NCBI RefSeq assembly: GCF_000346465.2
Contig: NC_034011.1
Location: forward strand, 5,174,440 to 5,238,439
DNA: 64,000 bases
From: Prunus persica
Taxonomy: Eukaryota; Streptophyta; Magnoliopsida; Rosales; Rosaceae
Direction: 5' to 3'
Below, in pieces: positions 10,585-23,200 of the stretch (the first letter of the stretch is position 1; every line of letters starts with the position of its first letter). A program made the translations under genes and the position numbers. Under the pieces are notes generated by a model. That model searched no databases, had not been told where the DNA came from, and saw nothing but the letters and a program-made list of their open reading frames with translations.

Positions 10585-13500
10585 AGCTCTACAGACTGCA
10601 GTTAAGGATCATTGTAGGGTCCATGATATAAGTATTTGTGTTATGGTTGAAGTTAGAATAAGTGGTGCCAATTCTCTGAAAGTCCTTCAAAATATGGGTT
10701 TTCCAAGATATGAAAGGGTGGATGCCGTGGGTTTCTCTTGGGGTATTTGGGTTCTGTGGGAAGTGGTGAGTCTTTTCGACCAAGCCATCTCATCTCTGAT
10801 CACTCTACCTTCTGGTCAAGTTTGGCTCTCCACTATGGTTTATGGCAGCCCTTGTAACACTAAGTGTGAGGCTCTTTGGCAGCACCTCGACTCTGTGGCA
10901 GCGACTCACCAATTTCCTTGGCTCATTATGGGGGATTTTAATGAATATCTCTTTGCCTATGAGAAGCGCAGCTCTCGGAGTTCCTTTAGAGCTGGTGGTA
11001 TGAATGGGTGGAAAATAATAGTCTTATTGATTTAGGCTATAATGGGGCCAAGTTTACTTGGTCTAATATGCGTGGTGTAGGGGGTTTGGTATTGAGTAGA
11101 CATGACAGAGGTCTTTGCAACCACCAATGGCGACTCATTTTTCCTGAAGCTTGTATCACTCACCTGGCAAGGGCCAAATCTGATCATTGTCCTCTTCTCC
11201 TTCAACTAGACCCAAGTGCTCAACCTCAAGCTCATCTTAAGCCTTTTAGATTTGAAACAATGTGACTTAAGCATGCTGATTTCCAGCGTTTTGTAGCTGA
11301 TTTTTGGAACCAATACCATGGGAACCTACTGATTAAAATTAGGGAACTGCCCACACGGCTAAAAATTTGGAATTCCCAAGTCTTTGGCCATCTTTGAATT
11401 CGGAAAAAAATGGTGTTGGCTCTGTTGACGTGAGTCTCTTAATTAATCAAGGAGATTTATTTCCTTGATTAATTAAGGGATTTACTTTCCTATTTTTTAT
11501 ATCATTGATAAATCATTATATAATTAGGAGATACTTTCCTAATTCTTTACTGTATCTTATTCCTTATAAAGCTCACATGTAAACTCATATATATACCTCC
11601 TTATGGAGAAGAATAAACAACAAAAACCTAATTCATTCAAACCATATTCATATTTTAGCAGGCTTGGATTGCTGGTATCCAAAGTTCCTTATGTATACAG
11701 GACAACCCTTTCCTGGCTGACCTTGAATTTAATTTGCAGCAGGAATATGCACAAATTCTTGATCAAGAAGAGATGATGTGGATGCAAAAATCTAGGATCA
11801 ATTGGAATAAGGATGGGGACAGGAATACCAAATTTTTCCATATGACAACGGTGGCCCGACGAAGAAGAAATAAAATCCATGGTCTCAAAGATGATACGGG
11901 GAATTGGATTACTAATATTGATGGCATTACAACTATTCACATATTTTCAGCAGCTTTTCAATGATGATCAAACTTTTTCAGGCACTTCTAGTCTCCCAAA
12001 TATATTCCCTGAGGCTAATGAACACTTGCTAGACATGATGTTGCTCCTCGTGAACAATAGTGAAATTAAAAATAGTTTGTTCTCAATTGGCCCTCATAAA
12101 GCCCCTGGTCCGGATGGTTTTGCTGCTTGTTTTTATCAACAGTGCTGGGATGTTTGTGGTGATGAGGTGTGTGACCTTGTCAAACATGTGTTTTCTACTG
12201 GGAAAGTTCCCCCCGACCTTGCTAAGACCCTGATTGTGCTTGTCTCTAAGGTGCCTAGCCCTTTGTCAATGGCACAAATGAGACCTAATAGCTTGTGCAA
12301 CACCACCTACAAGGTTATCTCAAAGATTCTGGTGAATAGGCTTTGTCCATTGCTCAAACAATTGATTAGCCCTAATCAAGTTAGCCTCATACCTGAAAGA
12401 TCAATCTCAGACAATATTCTCTTGGCTTAAGAACTCCTACATAAATTCAGGCACTCCAAAGGGAAAAAAGGTTTTATTGCTTGGAAAATTGGCCTCTCTA
12501 AAGCTTATGACAGAGTGAATTGGAATTTTCTGGAGTATGTCCTGAGAGAGATCAATCTTCATGAGTCTACAATCCAACTAATCATGCAATGTGTCTCCAC
12601 AGTTCAGTTCCAAATTCTTGTGAATGGTGAAGCTACCCCACCTTTTGTTCCTGCAAGAGGAGTGCGACAGGGGGATCCCCTCTCACCTGATTAGTGAGGC
12701 TATTGTCAAGAATGAGTGGAGAGCTGTCAGTATCTCCAGAAATGGCCCTAAGATCTCCTACCTGTGTTTTGCGGATGATCTGCTCCTTTTAGCTGAAGCG
12801 AGTACCAGACATGCTAGAGTGATGAAGCGATGTCTTGATAGATTTTGCCTAGCTTCTAGCCAGGTTATCAGTTTCGAGAAGTCTCAAATTTTTTGCTCTC
12901 CAAATGTTAATACTAGCCTTGCTGTGGAGATTGGTAGAATTTACGATTCTCCGCTGACTCTCAATCTTGGCAAGTATTTGGGGGTTCCTTTAATTCATAG
13001 CTGAATCACAAAGGCCACATATAGAAGTGTGGTGGACAAAGTGCAGCTGAAGCTTACTGCATGGAAAGGTAAGTTGCTAAGTTTGCCTGGCAGAGCTAGG
13101 CTAATCCAATATGTGGCTGCTTCTGTCCCATTGCATACTATGCAAACCGTTAAGATGCCTGTAAGTACTTGTGATGAGTTGGATAAAATTAATAGGAACT
13201 TTTTTGTGGGGCAGCAATGGTGACAACTCGAGAACCCACCTTGTCAATTGGGACTCTGTTTGTATGAGTAAGAAGAAAGGTGGTCTTGGCCTTAAGCATA
13301 CGGCTCTTGTGAACCAATCTATGTTGGCCAAGGTTGGATGGAGACTGTTGCAACAAAAAGATAACCTTTGGTCCGATGCTTTGATTAAAAAATACCTACA
13401 AGGTAATAGCTCGAGCATTATCAGGAATGGAAGGCCTATGTCTTCTTCCCCCTCTCCTACATGGCGTGCCATTGAACATGGTGTTGATGTCTTGAAAAAT

Positions 13501-14866
13501 GGAGTGAAAATTAGAGTGGGCGACGGGTTCCACACCCTCTTTTGGACTGATTATTGGTTTGGTGATGGCCCTCTGATTCAGAGTTTTGAGGGAGTGGATG
13601 AAGATAAACTCCAGTTGAAAGTTACTGACTACCTTGCTCATGGAACTTGGGATCTTCAGAAGTTAAAGGAAGACTTACCGCTTGAGATGGTTGCCCATAT
13701 CATTTGTGTACCGGGTTATGCTGTAAACTTGACTCACCTATTTAGAAACATACGTTTAATGGTTCTTTTAATGTCAAATCTGGTTACAAGGCTAACTGGA
13801 GGGACTCTTCCAGTATGGATGTTAGCTGGGCCTTTATTTGGATTTTATTGGCTCCTCCTAAGATTAAATATTTTCTTTGGTTACTCTATAAAGACCGGCT
13901 ATTAACTAAAGAACAAAGAGTTAGGTGCAGGATGACTCTGCATGCAAATTGTGACATTTGTAGTGCCCCTGTGGAGAATGTGGATCATATTGTTAGGAAT
14001 TGTTTAATGGCTTCTCTTGTTTGGCGCCAATCCTCCTTGCCTGTAAGCCTGAACCTGTCGCAGGATAACAACTTGATTACTTGGGCTGGAAAAATTTACA
14101 CAACTACACCTTAATAGGTTATGGGGTGGTGTGGTCTACTCTGTTTGCTTTCACATGCTGGTTCCTTTGGAAATGGAGGAATAAGAAGATTTTTGATCCT
14201 GGGTTTGTCTTCCCTTCCAATCCTAACCACATAATTCTTTTGGCTGCTGCAGATTGGCAACATGCCAACACTGATCTTGCTCATAAACCCATCCGCTCCC
14301 TAGCCACTCTATCTTGGCAATATCTTGCTGCAGGAGTGACTAAAATTAATACTGATGGTTGCCGAAATGAAGAGACTGGTCGCATTGCTGCTGGTGGTGT
14401 TCTTAGATCAAGCTCTGGGATGTGGGTTAAAGGGTTTGCTGCTAATATTGGTTATTGTCAAGTATTAGATGCTGAGTTATGGGTATCTACTATGGTCTCA
14501 AATCTGCTTGGGATATGGGCTGCCGTGATGTTGATCTGGAATCTGACTCAGCCGTTGTAGTGAATCTTCTCAATAAAGCTATGGATGTCCTCCACCCTCT
14601 TGCTACCTTGTTATGGGGCTGCCAGGACTACATCAAAAAATGTTGGGACTGGTCTATTTATCATGTCTATCGTGAATGCAATATGGTGGTTGATAGACTT
14701 GCTAACTTAGACTCTTGCCTTGGTTTGGGTCCCTATACCTTTCAAGTGCCTCCATACAGTATTAGGTCCTCGTTTCTTGATGACTTGTGTGGTCTTTGTA
14801 GGCCTCAGGCCGTAGTTTAGTGTTTTCTTTTGGGCATGGTCCGTCTTTTCATAAATAAAAAAAGAA
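10585..14866 (+). mobile_element. Decayed L1-type LINE (EN, RT, zf-RVT, RNase H)
   Basis: Domains of a plant L1-clade non-LTR retrotransposon appear in order, spread over several frames. They are an apurinic-endonuclease-like part (MGDFNEY near 10930, SDHCPLLL near 11180), reverse transcriptase (KAPGPDGF near 12095, SKAYDRVNW near 12500, GVRQGDPLSP near 12660, FADDLLLLAE near 12770), a zinc-binding segment (CDIC...H near 13950) and RNase H (INTDGC near 14345). Frameshifts, internal stops (for example after ISDNILLA at about 12430) and a glycine in place of the expected first catalytic Asp before SKAYD make it dead. The 5' end is truncated inside the endonuclease. The 3' end is an A-rich tail near 14855. 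A solo LTR interrupts it at 11423-11660. Confidence 0.85.
11423..11660. mobile_element. Solo LTR (238 bp) nested in the LINE
   Basis: The insert begins TGTTGACGTGAG and ends TATTTTAGCA (TG...CA), and contains a TATATATA-type stretch near 11590. It is flanked by GGCTC (11418-11422) and GGCTT (11661-11665), a 5-bp target duplication with one mismatch. Skipping the insert and one duplicate makes the LINE frame continuous across the site (LARIAGIQ). These are the marks of an LTR element reduced to one LTR by recombination. Its family is not identified. Confidence 0.7.
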
Positions 14867-14869
14867 TAA

Positions 14870-16400
14870 AAGACTCTCAACTGGTATTTGTAATAGCAGA
14901 CAATATATTGTTGAATAAGAAAATATTGAGAAGTTTCAAATTTAAATAAATCTATGATTGAGGTGGTTGTCGGGGCTGTCATTGAGGTAAGAAATCTATA
15001 ATTTCGTGTCATAAATTTTTTACCTTTATCATCTGAACATGATATGAACTATCCACTTGCCCTCAATTTGAACCTTCTATCAACAATTGAACCAAATCCA
15101 AACCCATAAAAATTTTGTTTTTGAGGAATCCTAAGCCCAAAAATAATCCCCAAAAGAATTCTTGGCAGACCCCTATAGATGGCAAGATTGGACCAAATTG
15201 CCCCTCCATGTGAGGTGCACATGTTCAATAACTAACGGAAGTGAGAGAGTTTTGACATAAATTAACGGTTGTCCTTGAATTGCTCGGAATTGAAAACTAC
15301 AGAGACAAAATTGATCAAATTGAAACAACATGGACCAAAATGGTAAAAGTGGCAAACTATAGAGAGAAAAATGACTTATTGCCTTACTAATAAGTAAATT
15401 ATCGACGTATACATTGACATATTATTTGATGAGAAGAGAGGTTGACAGAAGATGAGGAAAGATGGAAGATGGAGAAGAAAGGTTGACGGCTAGTGATGGT
15501 GCACATAGAAGGAATTAAGACTCAATGAGATTTAGGTTATTTATTTAATAAAATGAGATGGACTAGAATTGTGTACGGTTGGTTCTGTTGCACTACTATA
15601 GCATCGATGCCACAACTCCAAAAATACTTTGACATTTGTATTAAAAAAATATATATAATTAGTTTGGTTAAGTGCAAATCGCTAATATGGTGTAAAAACC
15701 ATGAGTCGAACTGATCAAGCCGAATTTGGTTTGGTGTTTGAGCCAAGGTTGACATTTTTTTTCCTTCAATTTTTCTCATTTCAGTCCACCAGTTAAACTG
15801 TTTTTTCCCCACCCCTACAGAGGGTATGTGTATGTGCATCTCTTGGTTTCATATGCCTCCTAGGGTTAAGGAGAAAGGCGTTTTGGAATACCATAGCCGG
15901 AGCATTGGTAGCTGATGGGTATTTTTTTGTTGCTGTCAAAATTAGAAAAAAAGAAGAGAATTTTTTCACACACACTATGTTAGTGGTTCAAACTGGAGAT
16001 CGCTAATATGCAATTCAATATCCTTTTTTACTAGGTTAGACTTTGTTGGTGATGGTGATTTCAATGAAGTCCGGTGGCCAAAAGTCCAGCAGCTAATGGG
16101 CCGTACGCCTAATGAATTTTAATCATTTTCCTATTTTCGAGACGGTAAGCCCATATGTGCCAGCATGGAATCCACGTCAACGGCACAGATGACACCACAT
16201 TGTTCACATTTCACACCAAAAGAGCTACCAATCGACAAATCTCCACCGTTCATCAATCCACGTCCCAACATCATCAGAAACTGTACGATCTGACACCAAG
16301 AACCGGCTTTGCCCCACCAATGGCACTATCGTAAAATTACTCACTTAACCGCAAAGCTTTGCTTGATCTCGTCGTATTTACAGAAAGAGAGCTCTCTCCA
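14870..16400. other. Spacer and upstream region of the beta'-COP gene
   Basis: No gene is recognised. 15180-15380 is a repeat-like stretch of the 'gaccaaaatggtaaaagtggcaa' style. The last 300 bp before 16400 has promoter-like composition with CCACGTCA (near 16170) and CCACGTCC (near 16258), but no clear TATA box was found. Confidence 0.45.
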
Positions 16401-16408
16401 TATGCAAA

Positions 16409-16526
16409 AGACCAAAATCTCTCTCCCTCCCCTCCCTCTCTTCTTCTTCTTCTTCTCTCTCTGTGCTCGGATCACCTGGATCGCTAGGGTTTCTCTGACT
16501 GTGATCTTGGCCGGAGCTCTGCGAAA
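16409..16526 (+). promoter_or_regulatory. Pyrimidine-rich 5' leader of the beta'-COP gene
   Basis: A run of CTCTC, CCCTCC and CTTCTT repeats (about 16419-16470) precedes the start codon at 16527. Such CT-rich leaders are common in plant housekeeping genes and often mark the transcription start. The start codon sits in GCGAAAATGG, an acceptable plant context. The exact start site is not visible. Confidence 0.5.
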
Positions 16527-19500
16527 ATGGTGAGTCTCTGATCTCTTCCGGCTTCCCTGAACGTTGTCACATTAGGCTGCATCTTAGATCTGATTCAAAT
16601 CCGTTTTGATTTGGTGCCAATCTCTCATTGCTTGACTAAATGCATCAATTTCAGTGAGGGTGTTGCAATGTATTAGGCTTTGTTTGGTTGCTTGGAATTC
16701 GATGTTTTCTTAATTTCCATCTTATTTTTATTTCCTTTTTTCGCAACCAAACTGAGCATAACGTGAATTTCGTCGAGATCTTCTGTTCAATATGATCAAA
16801 TTTCGATTCTCAGTTATCTACTTTCTCTATCCAAAAAGAAATCCTAGTAAATAAATTAATTTAAGATTTGGTGTATCAATTTGGCACTGATTGGTTTTCT
16901 TTGCTTTTTCAATGTATTAACAGCCTCTCAGACTGGAAATCAAGGTGCGTTTTATTGAATTCCTTTAATCTATCTTCTCTATGTGGATCAGATCTCGATC
17001 TTAATAGTTATATCCTGAATTGTGTGACAAGTAGTCTAATTCTAATCTTCTGGTTCAGAGAAAACTTGCTCAAAGATCAGAGAGAGTAAAATCTGTGGAT
17101 CTACATCCAACAGAGCCATGGTAAATGCATTACTTTCATTTCACTAGTCTTGCTTATTAGTATTCCGTTAAAATTGTTCATAAAAATGTAATTTGAGCAA
17201 TGCCATGCATCCCAGCTCCTCTTCCTGATGTCTGTCATATTTCTTTTTTCTTTGTAAACTTTTAATCTGGGAATGCACTTGGTACTCAAATTAGGATAGC
17301 ATCCTAGAGAATTGGTGAAATGATAAGCTACGCAATTGATGGTTAGTTATTGAGGTAGCAGTGTCAGACAAAGGATATGGCTACATTTTGCAGGAGGCAG
17401 CACCCATTGGATGGGGTGACATGGCTGCAATAGGGATTCTTATTCTTTTTTTTATTTTTTCAAATTTCAAGCCTTGTCTTATTAGGTAATTGTATAAAAA
17501 GACTAATTATAGTAAAAAATTGCATTAGAAGTGGGGAAAGCACTTTGGTTCTCTTGCCACTTAGTTAGGATAGGATCCAAGTTGTTTTGGTGCAACTGTA
17601 TTTTTTGTGGTTTACCACATATTATTAGTAACAATGAGATTGTATCTCTGAAAATGATGGAGAAAGCTTGATGAATTACTAATTTGTTGAATGACACTTA
17701 TACTGCAGGATTTTGGCGAGTTTATATTCAGGAACTGTGTGTATTTGGAACTACCAGACACAGGTATGATCTATATAATACTACAAGTAGCATTTCCACA
17801 ACCAAGTAGTACTGAAATCATTTCTGAAAATGGAGGGAAATATATGGTGCCTTTTGATAAAAGCCATCTTTGCTGTTTGGATATCAAGTAATTGAATGAT
17901 GATCATGATGACTCTTTTTATATTGTTATAACTATGATCCATTGCTAACTACGTGCAAAATTTGATCTTAACATTTACTGATATGTGCAACTATCTTGTG
18001 AGGCATTGTTGCACTATGACAATTGAACTCTGTGGACTGTATGGCTAGCTTCATTTGTTAAGACATGATAAAAACAAGTCTTTTGGTCCAAAGTGAAAGA
18101 GCTAGAAGTGAAGTGATGGAACTTGTACAACCAGAAGATAATGTATGAGGTTTTTTGCTAAATTTAAGCCACTGTACTGAAGCCTTGATCACTTTAGATA
18201 CAAAGAGGACCTCACTTGTAACAAATTTATTAACTGATTAGATGAAACAAACCCTAACTAAGGGCGAGGAAGCAATTAGTGATTTACTGATTGACTGTCC
18301 AAAGACAGGATTTGTGTACAATGGAATTCTTTTTTTCTCTTTCTGATCAGATGTACTCTTAGACATTGAGCATAGATGGCTACTGTCAATTTATGCTTAT
18401 GTTCATTTGACAAATCTTCTCTCTAAAGCTATACATAACTTATATTTTAATTTTATTTCGAAAAATTCTTATTGACACCCAGTAGGGTGGATGTTCAACT
18501 TATAGAATGCTTTGATTGGCATAATAATACAAATATACAAAATAATAACGTTTTCTAATATAGCTTTTTAACCCTGAGTGATGATAAGACTGGGTTTGTC
18601 ATTGTTCTTCTCTTCGGCTGGGTGTCTTTCGGTCTGCTGAATCCTTACAGTTAACTATGTGATGCTATCAAAGAAAGACAAATATTTGGTGTTCCTTCCT
18701 CTGAGAGTTGTCTTAAACTTATAGCTAGCTTTGAAATTTTAGGTTCTTTAAATGGTTAGAGTAAGCATATGATAACTTGAATCTTCTTGTTACTGTTTCA
18801 GACCATGGCTAAATCTTTTGAGGTCACAGAGTTACCAGGTATTTTATGAGATGCTACTTTACCTGTTTGCATTTCTTTTATGCGTGATAGACATTTCTTT
18901 CTGGCATTTTCCCCAATAAGATAATTATCATGCTTTAATGTCTAAGTCATTGGTCTGCAGTTAGGTCAGCCAAATTTATCGCACGCAAGCAATGGGTTGT
19001 TGCTGGAGCTGATGACATGTTCATTCGTGTATACAATTACAATACAATGGATAAAGTTAAAGTATTTGAGGCACATACAGACTACATTAGGTGTGTTGCT
19101 GTCCATCCAACACTCCCATATGTGCTATCATCATCTGATGATATGCTTATCAAGCTCTGGGATTGGGACAAGGGTTGGGTTTGCACGCAGATATTTGAAG
19201 GACATTCCCATTATGTCATGCAAGTGACATTTAATCCAAAAGATACCAACACATTCGCAAGTGCATCTCTTGATCGCACCATAAAGGTATACATGGCATG
19301 TTCTGGGGGATTTCTTGCATACAACACTTTTTGTGTAATGGTGCTAACTGTGCTACTGGTTTTTTGTTTTTCCCCAGATTTGGAATCTAGGTTCCCCAGA
19401 CCCAAATTTTACATTGGATGCCCATCAGAAAGGAGTAAATTGTGTTGATTACTTTACGGGTGGTGATAAGCCTTATCTAATTACTGGTTCTGATGATCAC

Positions 19501-20163
19501 ACTGCTAAGGTCTCCCTTAAGTTATCCTTTTTCTTCAAATTTTTTTTGATTATATATCTGTGGTGATTTGGAAAAATTCACTCATAATCCTGTGCAAGCA
19601 GGTGTGGGACTATCAAACCAAAAGTTGTGTCCAGACACTTGACGGCCATACACACAATGTTTCTGCTGTATGTTTTCATCCTGAACTTCCTATAATAATA
19701 ACAGGGTCTGAGGATGGAACAGTTCGAATATGGCATTCAACTACTTACAGGTAATTACTGTGCTGTTTTCTGCATCTTCGTCCTAGGATGTTATATCTTT
19801 TGGGTAGTCGTTCAATTTTTTTTTTGGTTCTTACAATTTTGTTTTTGAAATTTATTTTACTTTTAAATGTATATTTTAGAATTATTTTCTCTATTTTCAA
19901 ATCATCGAATATTGAGGCCTTGGATAATTGTGTGGGCATCTACAGGCTTGAGAACACATTGAATTATGGGCTTGAAAGAGTTTGGGCTATTGGATACATG
20001 AAGAGTTCAAGGCGGTGAGTTTTATAGTTCTCTTTGCACCTTAAACATTCTTTGCATTTCTCTATTCAATGCAATTTACCGATAGATATTAGAACTATGT
20101 CAAGCTGTTCTAAATTCATAAATACATAACCTTCTTCTTGAACTCTGTCAATTTACTGTGAAG

Positions 20164-20202
<39 letters not shown>

Positions 20203-23200
20203 TTTGCTTGCATTCATGAAAAAAGTGCATCTTTTGTCTCCTTACAATTAAGTCTTGGGTTGTTAATTTCCTTGAGAATCAGACATCATGACAAGTTTGT
20301 GGGAAAATGGATTCAGTTAAGTTGTGGAGTATGTTTCAAAGCTGCATTTGTGATGTCCTATAAAATAAACTGTACCTAAGATGTTTTTCTTATTCTCATC
20401 AACTTGTGCAGGGTTGTAATTGGGTACGATGAAGGAACCATTATGGTAAAACTTGGGCGTGAAGTACCTGTTGCAAGTATGGACAATAGTGGAAAGATCA
20501 TTTGGGCTAAGCATAATGAAATTCAAACCGTGAACATTAAGAGTGTGGGAGCTGATTTTGAGGTATGACCTCATTCAGATTGACTCGTTTCCTTTGCCTA
20601 ACTCCTCTTCCTCTTTGTTTGTTTACATCAGTCGTTTTATGTTTGCTTTGCTACGTAGGTTACTGATGGAGAGAGATTGCCTTTGGCCGTTAAGGAGTTG
20701 GGTACATGTGATCTTTACCCTCAGGTCTGGCTCTTTGATTCTTCTTTTTAATTATCCTCCAATTTGCTTCAGATAAAGTGATTTCTTATTCTTGTTATAA
20801 GAGAAGTAAAGATTTTAGTAGTCAATGAGAAAGATTTGTGTTTAGCTGTGGATGGACACTGTAATTGAATTATTTGAGGAGTCCAAAGAATTTTATAGAG
20901 AAATGGGTCCTGTTTCCACTAATATTTGTCTCTGGGATTATTCATTTGCAGATTAAAAAAGCATTGAGGTGTAAAACATGTCTATAGGATGTAGACTTCG
21001 CTTTAATAATTGTGTGGGTCTGCTTTACATACATTGGCTGATTTCTTCCTGATCAATTTTTGTTTACAGAGCTTAAAGCATAATCCCAATGGGAGGTTTG
21101 TTGTTGTTTGTGGAGATGGAGAGTACATTATATATACTGCTTTGGCCTGGAGAAATCGGTCATTTGGTTCTGCTTTGGAATTTGCTTGGTCATCTGATGG
21201 AGAATATGCTGTTAGAGAGAGCACATCTAAGATTAAGATTTTCACCAAAAACTTCCAGGTTTGTTTATTTTTTGGTTTATTGACCCCTACAGTATTTTAG
21301 TCTTCATGGTAAAAGTTCAATACAGAACAAAAGTAGTTTCCTGCTGGAAATTGGTTTCATTTTTCTTAGTCTTATTTGTTAAAGGACAACATATTGGGGT
21401 TGGCTTCTTTTTTTTTTTCCTTTTTCCGGTCTTTGTTATATCAAAATGTTCTGCTCGAATATATTAATGCTAGCTGTCAATTCTGTGCCACTTGCAATTT
21501 CTTTGTACTGTTAACGCTACATTAATTTCAGCATCTTAGTTATAGTTCTTCCGGGGTTTTAGATCCATTACTAGATTCTAGATGTTAAAAACTTCCTGTT
21601 AGAGGACATGAGTTTATTTTAATGGAAGTGTCATATTTCAGGAGAAGAGGAGTATTCGACCTACATTTTCGGCATCTTAGTTATAGTTCTTCCGGGGTTT
21701 TAGATCCATTACTAGATTCTAGATGTTAAAAACTTCCTGTTAGAGGACATGAGTTTATTTTAATGGAAGTGTCATATTTCAGGAGAAGAGGAGTATTCGA
21801 CCTACATTTTCGGCTGAACATATTCATGGGGGAACTTTATTGGCGATGTGCTCAAATGATTTCATATGTTTTTATGATTGGGCTGAATGCAGGTTGATTC
21901 GGCGAATTGATGTAAATGTGAAAGTGAGTCCCCACCTCCATTAAATAGCCTTATAATTGCTATTTTCATTTTTCTTTAATTCAACTTTCTTTTGAAAATG
22001 TCAGAATCTCTATTGGGCTGATAGTGGTGATTTAGTGGCTATTGCCAGTGACACCTCGTTCTATATTCTGAAGTACAATGTAAGCTTCTTCACTAGTTGG
22101 ATTCTTCTTTCCCCCATTGTTTCTTAAGCTCTCATCATTCATCTTTATGTGATTTCATATGATAATGGTGCAGCGGGACATAGTCTCTTCTTATTTAGAT
22201 AGTGGAAGACCTGTAGATGAACAAGGTGTTGAAGATGCATTTGAGCTTCTTCATGAAATGAATGAACGTGTCAGGACTGGTTTATGGGTTGGGGATTGTT
22301 TCATTTACAACAACTCCGCCTGGAGGCTTAATTACTGTGTTGGTGGCGAGGTATTGTGTACTGTTCATTGTGGGTCTGCAAGTGTCATTTATATCCTCAT
22401 GGAGTCGCAAAGATTTAATATTTGCACCAAGGTGAATAAATTTTGACTCTTATTTTAGGTAACCACAATGTTCCATTTAGACCGACCAATGTACTTGTTG
22501 GGTTATCTTGCCAATCAAAGTCGGGTGTATCTGATAGACAAAGAGTTCAAGTAAGTGTACTTTTGGTTTGTGTTATTGGAAGTCATGACGGTTATCTTCA
22601 TCATTTAGCAACTTACATGTGTCTTTGTTTTAATTTTACATTTGCAGTGTGATAGGGTACACACTACTTCTGAGTTTGATCGAATATAAGACTCTTGTGA
22701 TGCGTGGAGACCTTGAAAGGGCGAATGAAGTTTTACCTTCAATTCCTAAAGAGCATCATAACAGGTACCTATTAGTTTCTGAATTTGGCATAATGAGATC
22801 AAATTGCCCTTTATTTCTGGTGCAATATGGTGTATCTGGCTATTTCCACCCCCGTGTCCTATTTCCCCACCCACCTTATCTTCCCACTCACCATGTAAAT
22901 TTGAAAATAGGACACGGGGGAAAGTGAGTCGACACACCGACGAGAAATTATTTCCCTAGGAGCATAAAGAATTTTACAAAACGGGTCACCTAGAAGCATA
23001 TGGAAATAATTTCTTTATTAAATTCTTTACAGTTGTATAATTTTAATTTAAGGTTTCTAAATTGTCACTTGGTGCTTCTGATACCACAAATTTGCCCTCC
23101 ACCTGCTGCTATTGAATTTAATAGTAATATGCTTTGCTGATCTTTGGAAAAGTTTTTTATAGACAAATTTACCATATCTGTACTGTTTCTTTCCCTATGC

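Noticed and set aside
10538..11035. 165-codon frame starting in the secreted-peptide remnant and running into LINE endonuclease
   Set aside because: It is an accidental join of host exon and LINE in one frame, not a single gene.
19017..19448. Apparent stand-alone WD40 frame of 143 codons
   Set aside because: It is exon 6 of beta'-COP read through its donor into the following intron.
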